Shown here piece after piece: positions 45,681-57,578 of a DNA stretch of 64,000 bases. The DNA is from Adiantum capillus-veneris (Eukaryota > Streptophyta > Polypodiopsida > Polypodiales > Pteridaceae). The stretch spans positions 79,814,291-79,878,290 of the forward strand of contig CM043948.1 of assembly GCA_014529385.2 (NCBI GenBank), in the 5' to 3' direction. The stretch's first letter is position 1; each line of letters opens with the position of its first letter. Below the pieces are notes generated by a model, which saw only the letters and a program-made list of their open reading frames with translations, did no database searches and was not told the DNA's origin. The translations under genes and the position numbers were made by a program.

Positions 45681-45994
45681 TACTAGGACCATACCAATAA
45701 CCTTTAAGATAAGCATCATATTTGACAATTTGTAGCATTACCATTTCTATTGCCATGTTTGTGCCAATTGTCTCATACAAGATAATTTTCTCCTCATTTA
45801 CATGCATGCATGGTAGCATGTTTACTCTCAGACAATTTTGAACACATGTGGTTGCTCCTTGCCTCCAAGCTTCCTAGGGAAAAGAACCCTTTGAATGAAA
45901 TGTACATTGAGATACAAAAAAAGCCTCCAACCCTTTTACACTTATATGCTTTGACCTCTTGGTAGAATCAAAGGTCCTCTCTATTTGTTGCCGT
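45681..45994. other. Short unassigned stretch between the copia LTR and element E
   Basis: No gene or repeat recognised. It should contain the left target flank of element E (GCCGT just before 45995), but the right flank of E (TGTAT after 56403) does not match it. Confidence 0.4.
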
Positions 45995-48760
45995 TGGAGA
46001 GGGGGAATGGGGGAACACGCCTAGCACAAACAAAGGGCCTCTCTATAGCTCAGGGTATTCACAGCACCCCTATCCTCTCAGAAAACACCTTCAAAGAAAC
46101 ACTTTACACTAGCAGACCACCACTTGCTCAATTTCCACTGCTCACACACTTCACAAAACCACCACACAAGATACACCTACTACCACTGCCTGGCTCCACC
46201 CTTACACACGCACACACACACACTCAATCTCACTCTCACTCAAAACACCGACGGTCCGGGGGGGCACACACTTCCATACAGCCGGCACCGAGGAGAAATA
46301 TGAAAGCACGAGAAAGCAAAGGGGGGAAGGAGAAACAACAGCACGGGAGGCAACTATGGCTTGATTGCACTTCAAAAAACATATACAAGGCTTGCAATGC
46401 CATCACCATGGCCATTTTCAAGCAAAAGTTACAAAGGGGCTAGCTTGCTAAAGAACTCCACTTTGCAGGCTTCCACGCCAGACCCAAAGGCCAAGAAAAA
46501 GCCCTTAATTTGATCCACTTTTGACTTTTATAGGGGGGGGCTTTAATTTGGGAATTTACAATTTAATTGGTCCACCTGGCACCTTCAATTGCCATTTTTA
46601 GGAAAGGGGGCACCGCTTTGCCCTATCTCTCTCTTGTTCACTCTTTGCACTTGGGGGGGCATTAGCGATGTCGCTATTGCCCCCTAGCTTTTTTATTTTT
46701 TATTTTTTTATTTTTTATCTTTCATTTTTACCCTTTGTGGCCTCAACCTTGCACTGCTCCACATGCTTGACTTTGACTCTCACTTTCTCTCTATCTTGCT
46801 CCTCTCACTTTCTCTCTATCTGGCTCCTCTTGCTCCCTTCTGGCCTTGACCTACTTGGCCTTGCTTTGGTTTGTCCAACCCCAACTGGTCCTTCGGACTT
46901 TTGCTCATCCCATTTAGCCTTCACTTTGGTCGGCCTTGGCTTTGGCTTTGCACGGACAGCCCTCTGGTTCCCTTCATTTGAACATATGGCGGGCCCCTCG
47001 GGTTTTCCCTCTCTCTCTCTCTCTCTGTGGTTCGCTTACTGCTACGAGAACCCCTCCCCTAGCGGGCAATAGCGACCTCGCTATTGGTGGGGGGGTTTCC
47101 CTTCAAAACATTTTGGGGCCCTAAGGCCGCGGGCAAACGCCCCTCTTAAGCGTTTCCACGTCATCTACCGACCACACTGTCTCTCACACGTGGACGCGCG
47201 CTACAGCGCCGCCCCGTCACTGGCCAGAAACACCGCGACCCGCCGCCTATGCAGCACCAGCGGTGCTGGTCGCCATAGCCAACGAGCGCAAGGAGCTCCT
47301 ACTCCTTTCGATGCTACCATTTGGTGCCCCTCTACGGACTTATATCCCACGGCTCTCCTCTGCGCAGCCATATGTGGGAGCACTGCTATGCCACGTGGCA
47401 GCTCTGTGGACGATCCCCATTTGGAGTAGCCTCCAAGGCTCTCGAAAAAAATTCATTAGGCAAAATTTGGACTCACAAAGGGGCCCTTTAAGGAGTTTGA
47501 CTTTACCTCTCTCTACCAAAAAGGGCGCATGGATAAATTTTTGCAAACAAACTCCAAAGTTGGCAGAGGTTTGACAGTTAGAATGTCCTCTTCAAGCCCT
47601 ATCTACTCATATATAGCACGCCATGAGATTCCTCGTATTTTAAAAGATTCTTTTTTTGATTCACCTATGATGTGACAACTCCGTCGGAATCTAAGTGAAT
47701 CAAAAAAAGAATCTTCTAAAATATGAGGAATCTCATGGCGTGCTATATATCAGTAGATAGAGCTTGAAGAGGACATTCTAACTATCAAACCTCCGCCAAC
47801 TTTGGAGTTTGTTTGCAAAAAATTATCCATGCGCCCGTTTTGGTAGAGAGAGGTAAAGTCAACTCCTTCAAGGGCCCATTTGTAAGTCCAAATTTTGCCT
47901 AATGTCCCTTTTAATAAAGAAAACTCTTTTTCCTGCTTTCTTTTCCTGGCTTTGTTCTACCGCCCCGGTGTTGGATCCTCACATCGCAAAGCCAAGCCGA
48001 ATCCCCACTGTATTGGCTCCCGAGCTGTGCAAACCCCACGACATTCCGACTCCCCAAGGTTCGCTATCCAAGGTGATCCAAAACTTGAAAAATCATCTGC
48101 AAACACTTTGTCTACATCAGCCCTAGGTTTTTCCAAGCCATAACTCGGTGCTCGAGGATCGGAATCGCGTGCCCTGACTTCGTGCTAATTCCACATGACT
48201 CACTCTATCACCGAGAACTTTGGTGAGGCCGAAACAATGCCAGATGGCGCATTTTCCAGTGTAGTCAAATGAGCTCAGACCAGGCCCCCGAAAAATCTTC
48301 AACTAACCTTAACTTGCTATCCAGAGCTCCGATTCGCAATCCTAGAAGACATGCATGCTCCATAACTCGAGCACTACACATGTATACACTGACATCAGCC
48401 TGGGCCACTTGTCCCCAGTTGTCCTATCCGTCGGGGATCTGCTACACACTTTACCTTTAAACCACAATATCTTGAGCACCGAGGCTCCGTTTGATGAGCC
48501 GTCTAGACCGGCTTCTAGAGCACACTGAGCACTACATTCTAGGATACTAACTTGGCATTTCGGACACCTCGATTTTCCATCCCATTTGAACCATTCCGTA
48601 GAAATTTTGGCCTAAAAAACCACTTTAAGCATACATTCCCGCTACCCTTTGGCTGCCTAGGGCCTTGGCACCTGCCCTAGCCTTCTGCACTACACTCAAT
48701 TTCACCCTTTCCCTAGCATAGACCATCTCTTAGCTTCGACCAACTTTAGTTGCACCATCA
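45995..48760 (-). mobile_element. Element E: 3' LTR, carrying a foldback insertion
   Basis: Collinear with 54123-56403 from TGGAGAGGGGGA to CACCA(T/C)CA. Sampled stretches are about 94% identical, and many differences are transitions. Length is 2766 bp including the 451-bp foldback element at 47454-47904. A TATA box on the minus strand (CTATAAAAGT, 46524-46533) matches 54660-54669 in the partner. On the minus strand it starts TGATGGTGCA and ends CTCTCCA. Confidence 0.9.
47454..47904. mobile_element. 451-bp foldback (long-TIR) element, copy 2
   Basis: Same family as 21655-22106, with ends CATTAGGC / GCCTAATG and arms of ~210 bp. The loop is the reverse complement of copy 1. The partner LTR near 55543 is an empty site (CTCGAAAAAATTTCCCC). 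Comparing both sites leaves no duplication beyond an ambiguous T. Confidence 0.9.
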
Positions 48761-48777
48761 TTGCCCAGCCCCCTCGT
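48761..48777 (-). promoter_or_regulatory. Polypurine tract of element E
   Basis: On the minus strand GACGAGGGGGCTGGGCAA lies immediately upstream of the 3' LTR start TGATGG. The position and G-richness fit a plus-strand primer, with two pyrimidine interruptions. Confidence 0.7.
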
Positions 48778-48924
48778 CGAACATTTATTTTCGACCAAAA
48801 GCATATGTACACAACTTTAAAACTGGCACACCAAAATGATGATTAAAAGGTTACGCAAAACCATAACTGTATGTACAGGCTATGTACAAAACCCTCATGT
48901 CCTTCCTTGCACACAGTGCATGCT

Positions 48925-50120
48925 CTAGGTGGGTTGCCCACCCCCCTCGACTATAATTTCTTGCACTTCAGGTACTAGCTCCCTCTCGAAATATAGTTTG
49001 AGCCGCACACCATTCACCCTGTTCCTAAGAAGCTTTCCATTTGCTCTTACCAGTTGATACGTCCCATTCGGAAAGTCCCTCTTCACTTTATACGAACTTG
49101 TCCACTTCTTTTGGAATCTGAAATCCAGGTAGCTTTCGTACTTCATGACTAGGTCTCCTTCCTCTATCTTCTTGTCCGGCAGGTTCTGATTGAATTTTGC
49201 AACCCGCTTCTCTCTCTGCTTCACATAGTAGTCTGCTGCGGCCTCTCTGTACATCTGCAAAGCCTCCAAGCTAGCTATCCGATCCTATAGAACCCCTTGT
49301 TGAGTGGCATTGACATGCCACATACCCTTTAAAGCACCTAGCTATGCATGCACTGGCAACACTGCCTCCTTACCATAGACAAGCTCGAATGGAGTGAAGT
49401 TTGTAGCCACTTTATAGGACAATCTATATGCCCACAGACACTTCTCTAAATTTGCTTCCCATTCAGCTTCCTGCTTATACACATACTTCGTTAACATCTT
49501 GACAATGTGACCATTAGCACTCTCGACTAGACCATTGCATTGGGGGTGATAGGGTGAGGAAAATCGATGTTGAATCTTTAAATTTTCCACTAATGCGCTC
49601 ATGAGATTGCTTCTAAACCCCTGACCCCTATCAGAAACTAGCACCCATGGAACACCAAAATGACAACATATGTTATCAAACACAAACAGAGCCACCACAG
49701 TATCATTGGCTTCCTTCACTGCTTTGGCCTCGACCCACCTTGTAAGGTAGTCAATGGCTACCACCACGTATTTCTTACCACTAGTAGACTTTGGGAGAGG
49801 GCCTATGGCATCGAGACCCCACTTCTTGAAAGCACTTTGTGCGATGATGGCGCCCTGTGACTCCGCTACCAGTCATCTTTCACCTATAGTCTGACACTCG
49901 TGGCACGTCTTGCACCAATAATGCATGTCCCTCACAATGTAAGGCCACCAAAAGCCTGCTCTAAGCACTCAGAACAGAACCTGATCTTTGCCCTGACATC
50001 CGCTCTCTTCATGGCATTGTTCCAGCACCATCCCTATCTCTTCTTTGTACAACACCCTTCTAAGCACTCCGTCACGCCCATAGTTCATGAGATCTTCACC
50101 TACCATTGTGAATTTGCGGG
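48925..50120 (-). pseudogene. Element E: integrase, complete domain set with stop codons
   Basis: From the minus strand: the HHCC region (QCHEESGCQGKDQ with the second His lost, then VLRAGFWWPYIVRDMHYWCK and TCHECQ). The core has LDAIGPLP (first Asp), VSDRGQGF (D46 of the ORF at 49767) and NGLVESANG (E82), giving D,D-35-E. The C-terminal part follows, with RFQKKWTSSYKV, FPNGTYQLV and VNGVRLKLYFERELVP. It is one frame throughout, broken by TGA, TGA, TAG and TAG only. Each TAG fits a CAG (Gln) and each TGA a CGA (Arg) in the expected protein. All catalytic residues are kept. Confidence 0.9.
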
Positions 50121-50785
50121 CCTTTTGCACCACTCTTCTCTTTTGCAGCTTGGACAAACCCTCTGAACACTGCCCTGTACCCAAAAAACCTTCAATTTCC
50201 TTTAGAGTCTCCCTACCTGCATAAGTGGCTGGGGCCACATATAGACCTCCAACATGCACCTGCACTTTGCTGCTAGCTAGTTGATCCGCCTCTTGGTTCT
50301 GCTCTCTTTTCACATGCTTGAATTGGACCTCTTCAAAAGACTTCAACATCTTCTTGATGGAAAAGAACCAATGCTTCAAAGAATCGCGCTTTACCTACCA
50401 TTGGCCTAGTAGTTGCTTGATGACTAGCAATGCATCTCCCTTCACCACCAACCTTGAAATGCCCAAATCTATGCACTGCTTCAAACCCAAATGCAGAGTG
50501 AGATACTCCGCCTCATTATTGGTATGGACATCCTCTAGATCATACTCCTATGAAAATATCGTTTTTCCATGTGGGTCGTGTATCACCACACCTCCTCCTG
50601 CCTTCTGCACTACCCTTCGATACGCTCCATCAAACCACATAGTAAAAGCATCCTCCAAGTCGGGTTCCTCCTTAGCTTCATCTCGTACCACCCTTGGATA
50701 GGCCGGAAAATCGATGGCCTTGGTGACAAGAATGTCTGCCAAGTGAGACCGACTGGTGTGATCTACCTTGAACTCGAATTCGAAC
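50121..50785 (-). pseudogene. Element E: second RNase H (plant/archaeal type) and linker
   Basis: The frame reads FTMWFDGAYRRVVQKAGGGV, HTNNEAEYLTLHLGLKQCID, SRLVVKGDALLVIKQLLGQW and HVKREQNQEADQLA. FDGA, NNEAEY and KGDALLVI hold the Asp, Glu and Asp of the RNase H fold, and H/R-x-x-N-x-x-AD(x)LA the last motif. This extra, archaeal-like RNase H besides the ordinary one is the hallmark of the Tat lineage of plant Ty3/gypsy elements. Two TAG codons interrupt it. It precedes the integrase directly. Confidence 0.88.
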
Positions 50786-51855
50786 TCCTATAGCTCCAAC
50801 ACCCACTTCATAATCCTCCTTCCTCGCTTCAAATGTAGCACTACCTCTGGCAATAGATTATTAGCCGTCAACACAAAAAAATTACGCACAATCAAATGGA
50901 CTTTGAACTTCCTGCAAGCGAAGACCAGAGCCATCACCCATTGCTCTGCGTCGATGTAGGTAGCCTCTCCTGGGCTAATCACCCTGCTCTCGAAGTATAT
51001 CGGCTTGTAGCTTCTCCCTACCTTTTGCAGTAGAACCGCTCCAATAGCAACTGTACCCACCGTCATAGACACATAAAATTTGTCCTCTCGATTGGGAGGA
51101 CACACCATTGGAAATTGACACAAAATCTCTTTAACCCTATCAAAGGCCTCCTAAGCTTCCCCATCCCACTCATAACCATGCACCTGCTGAGACCTCTTTT
51201 GAAGAGGATGCACATATTGCGACAGCATCCAAAAGAAACGTGACAAATACTTCAACTTATGCACAAATGAAGCAAAACCTTCAGCATCTGATGGCGGCTC
51301 CATCAACACCAATGCTTTCACCTTCTCGAGATCAAACTCTATACCGTTTTGCGACACCACATGACCTAACAGCTGTGCTCGAGGTTGTGCTAGCTTGCAC
51401 TTTTTGGGATTCAGCTGACCTCCTCCTTCATCAAGCCTTTGAAAGCATAAATGGATCTTCGATAGGTATTCTAATCTTGAACTGTAGCAGCCAATATCAT
51501 CCATGAAGACCCTAATAAAATGGCCCAAGTATGGACCAAATACCCTTTTCATCCAACCTTGGAAGGTGGCATATGCATTCACCAATCCGAACGGCATCCT
51601 GCGGTAAGTCAAACAACCCCATGGAGATATGAATGTGGTCTTCAGTTGGTCTTCAAGCGCAATCCCTATTTGAAAATACCCCGAAAAGCCATCCTTAATT
51701 GAGTATCTCTCATTCTCAGCCACCTGATTTAGGATTTCATCTTGAAATGGCAAGGGATAGTGATTCCTCTTGGTTGCAGCATTCAATGGCTTGTAGTCGA
51801 CACGCACTCTCCATTTTCCATTGTTCTTAGGGGTTATGACCACTGGCGAGACCCA
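50786..51855 (-). pseudogene. Element E: reverse transcriptase and first RNase H
   Basis: The RT ORF of 230 codons (51843-51151) has WRVRVDYKPLNAATKRNHYP, the catalytic Asp in SIKDGFSGYFQIG, MPFGLVNAYATFQ and the active-site box FMDD at residues 113-116, then KCKLAQPRAQLLGHVVS and LKYLSRFFWMLSQ. RNase H follows (51123-50788) with FYVSMTVGTVAIGAVLLQ, KPIYFESRVISPGEATY and ACRKFKVHL. The first RNase H Asp reads Met (YVSMTV for an expected D), so this domain may be inactive. A TAG separates this frame from the protease ORF (51856-51858), another ends the RT piece (~51151), and a third ends the RNase H piece (~50788). No frameshift is seen. Confidence 0.92.
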
Positions 51856-52860
51856 CTATGACTCCTTCATAGGATATATGATGCCTGCATCCAATAGCTT
51901 ATTGATCTCCTTCCAAAGGGCCTCCTTTTGGATTTCCCCTAGTCTTCTCAGCTTCTGTGCTTTAGTCTTATGTCCCTCCTTAAGAACAATCTTATGCTCC
52001 ACCCCCTTTGCACCTTGCAAATGCTTGTACTTCGTTGCGAATAGGTTTGGATAGGACTCACACAGTTGAACATAGCCTTCCTTTACACCCTTGGTTAAAT
52101 CTTCACTCAACATGCTTGAAACCTCCTCTATGCTTAAACCATGAGCTTGAGACTGCATACCTTCTTCTTTAGGTGGAGAGTCGTCTATGGTGACCCCAAA
52201 TAAGTTTGCATCTATCTTCAACATATCGTCTTCGCTCTCCTCTTCCTGTGTGCTAGTATAGCCTTCATCATAGCCCGTCTCAGTCTCGTATTCATAACTC
52301 GCCGTGTCACCCTCATCTTTAACTGCCATAGGACGAGAACTCATCTCCTTGGTCTTTAAATCAAGCACAATTTGTCTACCTCTCTCTTTGTCAGGCAAAG
52401 TGAACACTTTGCTCTCCCAATCCTGCTTTGCACCTATTGCCAAAAGCCATGGCCTACCCAAAATGATTGGATAAGCATTATCCCCTGCCTTCATCACAGA
52501 AAAGTCTATTAGGCACTCTATGCCCATCACTTTGACCTTCACATCCTGAGCCACACCTAGACACTTGGCTTTAGTATGGTTGGCCATCCTCATGCGTACA
52601 TTTGGCTTGACTACTGTCTTGACTCCTGTCTCTTTCATGGCTGCTTCCCTCATGACACAAACCTGTGCTCCACCGTCTATGTAGGCTTGTACCTGCATCC
52701 TCTTCTCTATAATCACATCTACCAACAGAAGAACATCAGTGGGGCTACCTACCCTCAAAGCCATGTTTTGCACCGCTTGCACATTTCCCTTAGCTCTTGG
52801 TAGCCTGGTGCTAACACTTGTGGACCACTGCCTTCTTAATTTGGATTTAAAGCTAACCAA
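51856..52860 (-). pseudogene. Element E: aspartic protease and RT entry (334 codons open)
   Basis: The retropepsin motif is AYIDGGAQVCVM at residues 59-70, with Gly in place of the usual Ser/Thr after the catalytic D62. The C-terminal signature PIILGRPWLL is at 131-140. An acidic linker follows (YEYETETGYDEGYTSTQEEE at about 189-208). The last ~50 residues (VEHKIVLKEGHKTKAQKLRR, KEINKLLDAGIIYPMKES) are the start of RT and continue in the same frame after a TAG. The protease cleaves Gag-Pol during particle maturation. The D-G-G change probably weakens or kills it. Confidence 0.9.
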
Positions 52861-54044
52861 TGACCAGACGTAATATTTATCTTTTGATTTTGAACGTCAC
52901 TCACTAGATTGTACTCGAGATAGCCACGTCCTAGCTGGAAATCCGCTTGATTGATCTTGCGACGCCTCCTTATTTTGCTAGGCTCCAGCTGCTCTTTGCC
53001 TTCATACACCTTCTCTTTGCCTTTTCGAGCTCTAGTTTCCCGCTCTGTCTCTATCTCCCTCTCAACTCTTGCTCTCTTATTGGCTAAAACTTCGACATCC
53101 TGTTTATCCACCCTATGATGTTTACCCTTGGGACCTCACCCCCGTTTTGCGAAGCTCGTTGCACGGGATTCTCCACCGCTTGCTCTCTTGGACCATTGTA
53201 TTTTCCTTGACCTCGACTTCTACCAAAAAGTGGGTACATACCTCCTCTTTCTCTCTGCGGTTGAGGACAATCGGGTGCATAGTGCCCTTCTTCTCCACAA
53301 TTATAACACCTACATGGCAGTGGCGGTGCCCTGCCCCTTGCTCCTCTTGGCCCTCCTCTATCCATGACACTGAGCCGCAACTCCTACATCTGCTTGGATA
53401 AATCTTGCACCGTGCGCACCCAATTTTGTGGCACAACAACTACACCTTGGTTTCCATGATTATCTTTGTGTGCAGTCTCTCTTGGACTCTATGGTTGAAC
53501 ATGGGCCATCGTATCATAGCCTAACACGCCTTGCTCTATCTTCTTCTTTATCTTTCTACTCTTCGATCGTGCAATGGCTACTGCACCATTGTAATTCTCT
53601 GGGCTCTCGAAATCAACTTTCTCTCTCACCTTGGGATGCAGACACGCCATGAATTTTTCCAACTTGAAGTAGTCTCCATTAGCCAGTTGCATGGCTACCG
53701 CTAGCTCTGCCCAACAACTCTTCAAAATGACCCAAAAACAGATTGAATTCTTCACTTACATTTTTCTTAAGCGCCTTCAGCTTTGCATCCATATCGACTA
53801 GGGAAGTTTCCTTGTGAAAGTGGTGAAGAAACCTCTCCTGTAGAGCCGGCCATGCTTGCTTCGGCTCACCTTCCAATGCGTCCTACTATGCTTTAGCTCT
53901 ACCATGCATCACCAAAGGAAAAGTTTGCATTTTGCTATCCTCATTCGGCATATGCAACGATAGCATGTACAGCTCAAAATCTGACATCCACTCGTCAGGG
54001 CTCTCTTCTCCTGTGAAAATCGGTCCATAGCTTCTAACTGCCAT
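52836..54044 (-). pseudogene. Element E: Gag with CCHC zinc knuckle
   Basis: The likely start is the ATG at 54044 (MAVRSYGPIFTGEESPDEW), only ~78 nt from the LTR. The Gag core follows (FELYMLSLHMPNEDSKMQ, then QAWPALQERFLHHFHKETSL, NLFLGHFEELLGRA), interrupted by two adjacent TAG codons near 53888 and a frameshift near 53700. The nucleocapsid has C-YN-C-GEEG-H-YAPD-C within the ORF 53380-53084, in an Arg/Gly-rich context. A charged linker (53111-52836; RARVEREIETERETRARKGK) leads to the protease. Confidence 0.88.
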
Positions 54045-54100
54045 GACTTCCAACGTGAAAAACTGCTTCTTTTAGATTAACTAGGAGCAATCAGTGTGCT

Positions 54101-54117
54101 CCTCCGTGGGGGCACCA
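54101..54117 (-). promoter_or_regulatory. Putative primer-binding site of element E
   Basis: On the minus strand TGGTGCCCCCACGGAGG lies 5 nt from the LTR end. TGG at the start can pair with a tRNA CCA tail. I cannot name the tRNA from memory. Confidence 0.55.
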
Positions 54118-54122
54118 GAATA

Positions 54123-56403
54123 TGGAGAGGGGGATTCGGCGAACACGCCCAGCACAAACAAAGGGCCTCTCTATAGCTCAGAGTATTCACAGCACCCCTA
54201 TCCTCTCAGAAAACACCTTCAAAGAAACACTTTACACTAGTAGAACACCACCTGCTCAATTGCCACTGCGCACACACTTCACAAAACCACCACACAAGAT
54301 ACACCTACTACCACTGCCTGTCTCCACCCTTACACACGCACACACACACACACACTCAATCTCACTCTCTCACTCAAAACACCGACGGTCCGCGGGGGGC
54401 ACACACTTCCATACAGCCGGCACTGAGGAGAAATATGAAAGCAGGAGAAAGAGAAGGGGGGAAGGAGAAACAACACCACGGGAGGCAACTGTGGCTTGAT
54501 TGCACTTCAAAAAACATATACACGGGCTTGCACTGCCATCACCATGGCCATTTTCAAGCAAAAGCTACAAAGGGGCTAGCTTGCTAAAGAACTCCACTTT
54601 GCAGGCTTCAATGCCACACCCAAAGGCCAAGAAAAAGCCCTTAATTTGATCCACTTTTGACTTTTATAGGGGGGGTCTTTAATTTGGGAATTTACAATTT
54701 AATTGGTCCACCTGGCACCTTCAATTGCCATGTTTAGGAAAGTGGGCACCGCTTTGCCCTATCTCTCTCTTGTTCACTCTTTGCACTTGGGGGAGCATTA
54801 GCGATGTCGTTATTGCCCCCTAGATTTTTTATTTTTTATTTTCTCTCTTTCATTTTTACCCTTTGTGGCCTCGACCTTGCACTGCTCCACATGCTTGACT
54901 TTGACTCTCACTTTCTCTCTATCCGGCTCCTCTTGCTCCCTTCTTGCCTTGGCGTACTTGGACTTGCTTTCGTTTGTCCTGCCCCAACTGGTCCTTCAGA
55001 CTTTTGCTCATACCATTTAGCCTTCACTTTGGCCGGCCTTGGCTTTGGCTTTGCACGGAAAGCCCTCTGGTTCCCTTCATTTGAACATATGGCGGGCCCC
55101 TCGGGATTTCGCTCTCTCTCTCTCTCTCTAGTTCGGCTACTGCCTCGAGAACCCCTCCCCTAGCGGGTAATAGCGACCTCGCTATTGGTGGGGGGGTTTC
55201 CCTTCAAAAACTTTTGGGGCCCTAAGGCCGTGGGCATTTAAACGCCCCTCTTAAGCGTTGCCACATCATCTGACGACCACACTGTCTCTCACACGCGGGC
55301 GCGCGCTATAGCGCCGCCCCCTCAATGGCCAAAAACACCGCCTACGCAGCACTAGCGGCACTGGTCGCCATAGCCAACGAGCGCAAGGAGCTCCTACTCC
55401 TTTCGATGCTACCATTTGGTGCCCCTCTGCGGACTTATTCCCCACGGCTCTCCTCTGTGCAGCCGTATGTGGGAGCACTGCTATGCCACGTGTCAGCTCT
55501 GTGGATGATCCTCCTTTGGGGCAGCCTCCAAGGCTCTCGAAAAAATTTCCCCTTTCAATAAAGAAAACTCTTTTTCCTATATTCTTCTCCTGGCTTTGTT
55601 CTACCGCCCCGGTATTGGATCCTCACACCGCAAAGCCAAGCCGGATCCCCGTTGTATTGGCTCCCAAGCCGTGCAAACCCCACAACGTTCCGACTCCCCA
55701 GGGTTCGCTATCCAAGGTGATCCAAAACTTGAAAAATCATCTGCAAACACTTTGTCTTCATCAGCCCTAGGTTTTCCCAAGCCATAACTCGGTGCTCGAG
55801 GATCCGAATCACGTGCCGTGACTTCGTGCTAATTCCACATGAGTGACTCTATCACCGAGAACTTTGGCGAGGCCGGAACAATGCCAGATGGCGCATTTTC
55901 CAGTGTGGTCAAATGAGCTCAGACCCAGCCCCCGAAAAATCTTCAACTGACCTTAACTTGCTATCGAGAGCTCCGATTCACAATCCGAGCAGACAGGCAT
56001 GCTCCATAACTCGAGCATAACACATGTATACACTGACATCAGCCCAGGCACTTGTCCCCATCTGTCCTGTCCATCGAGGATCTGCTACACACTTTACCTT
56101 TAAACCGCAATATCTTGAGCACTAGGGCTCTGTTTGACAAGCCGTCTAGACCGTCTTCTAGAGCAGACTGAGCGCTAAATTCTAGGATACTGACTTGGCA
56201 TTTTGGACACCTTGATTTTCCATCCCATTTGAGCCATTCCGTAGCACTTTTGGCCTAAAAAACCGCTTTAAGCATACATTCCCGCTACCCTTTGGCTGCC
56301 TAGGGCCTTGGCACCTGCCCTAGCGTTCTGCACTGCACTCGATTGCACCCTTTGCCTGGCATAGACCATCTCTTCTCTTCGACCAACTTTAGCTGCACCA
56401 CCA
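54123..56403 (-). mobile_element. Element E: 5' LTR (2281 bp)
   Basis: Partner of 45995-48760 with the same ends. It lacks the foldback element and so supplies the empty site. A minus-strand TATA box CTATAAAAGT lies at 54660-54669. Two short conserved blocks, GGCATTTAAACGCCCCTCTT and CGCGGGCGCGCGCT near 55230-55310, are GC-rich and CpG-containing. Confidence 0.9.
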
Positions 56404-57110
56404 TGTATTTGACCTTTTTGGACCTCCCCTTTGATGGATTGCATATGGGACCTACTTCTCTACCTCGCTGGAATATTTTCTTTAACAAGCCTTAACATTA
56501 GCACCAATACTAAAGATTCTAGACTGGAACAATGTTGTCCATGTGCATGTCAATTCTTCAAACTTTGCTATTGGTTTCATATTAGATCAACCAAGAGAGG
56601 GGAAAATGGATTTTCCTATTTTTTATGCTAACAAATAGTTAAACCTAGCAGAAAAGAGCTACACCACAAGTGAAAGGGAAGGCCTTGGAATAGTGTATCC
56701 AGTTAGGAAATTCCAGTACTACTTATTGGTCAATAACTTTGTCCTTTTTGTAGACCACCAAGTATTACTCTATTTGTTAAAGCAAGCCATGCACCATGGG
56801 AAGGATAGTAAGATGGTTTATCATCCTACTAGCGTTTGATTTTATAGTGGTATTCAAGAAGGGCACCATGCACCAAAGGGAGGATCACCTATCAACGATC
56901 ACTTTGGAGGAACCTCCAAAAGGGGTGGATGATGCCTTTGCAAATGCTTACATGTTCTCAATAGAAATGATTCCTAGATGGTCGAAAGACCTTGTCTCTT
57001 TGATGACCATTACTCAAGTAGTTTCACAGATCCCTCTTCCAATTACACCACAACTTCGTGACTATTACCGTGTGCATTGTTGCCACTGTTACCGCGGGTA
57101 TTACCACTAA
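56404..57110 (+). pseudogene. Ty3/gypsy RNase H fragment (plus strand)
   Basis: Frames read VHVNSSNFAIGFILDQPREG and MDFPIFYANK, then AEKSYTTSEREGLGIVYPVR, KFQYYLLVNNFVLFVDHQVL and, after a shift, the ORF 56796-57110 with IILLAFDFIVVFKKGT and HQREDHLSTI. This is the order of a gypsy RNase H and its tether to integrase. The Asp at the first motif reads as N/S in part (HVNSSN). Nothing before or after extends it, so it is an isolated fragment next to the 5' LTR of E. Confidence 0.8.
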
Positions 57111-57120
57111 ACATCTATTC

Positions 57121-57170
57121 AAAAATAAAGGTGCTCATTTTAGGTGGCCCAAATGAGCACCTTTATTTTT
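57121..57170. repeat. Perfect 20-bp-arm hairpin
   Basis: AAAAATAAAGGTGCTCATTT (57121-57140) and AAATGAGCACCTTTATTTTT (57151-57170) are exact reverse complements around a 10-nt loop (TAGGTGGCCC). It lies at the end of the RNase H fragment. No second copy was noticed. It could be the remnant of a small foldback element. Confidence 0.95.
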
Positions 57171-57578
57171 TACCTGCATAAAATATTCGAAACATCAATT
57201 GTTTTTTGAAAGACTATACAAAAAAAAATTGAAATAAATGTACTTTACCTTGACAATTTAATGTGGAGAAGATCAACTATCTAAAAACGTTACAAATGAA
57301 ATGAAAAATGTTGTATATACATTGTGCCACATCGGGACTCTATGAGAGTTTAGAAAAATAATGTTCTATCTAATCCTCCTCCGCATCTTCGTCCATAGGC
57401 ACGTACATTTGATCACCCTCACTCTACATTAACCCAAACCAAATTAAACAAATATCAACAGCTCAAAACAATTGGTATAATATTATTTATTTAAATTTAT
57501 CGATGTGTCGAATTGCTCGTGAGAGATGTGGTTGTTCTCCAACAACCATCACCAAGTTTCAAATTTTGTATGTCGCTC
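57171..57578. other. Non-coding AT-rich stretch
   Basis: No gene, repeat or regulatory element recognised. Confidence 0.5.

Noticed and set aside
46236-47574. Several ORFs of 60-134 codons on both strands in the LTRs of element E (also 54122-55787)
   Set aside because: They lie in LTR sequence present in both LTRs with differing frames; treated as non-coding.
48925-52860. Reading TAG as an amino acid, or stop repair by U-to-C RNA editing
   Set aside because: The sequence is a nuclear retrotransposon. The stops coincide with expected Gln/Arg codons and fit methyl-cytosine decay. U-to-C editing is known for organelle transcripts of some plants, not for such elements.
45990-56408. Target-site duplication for element E
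   Set aside because: GCCGT on the left and TGTAT on the right do not match, so no duplication is claimed although the element is otherwise complete.
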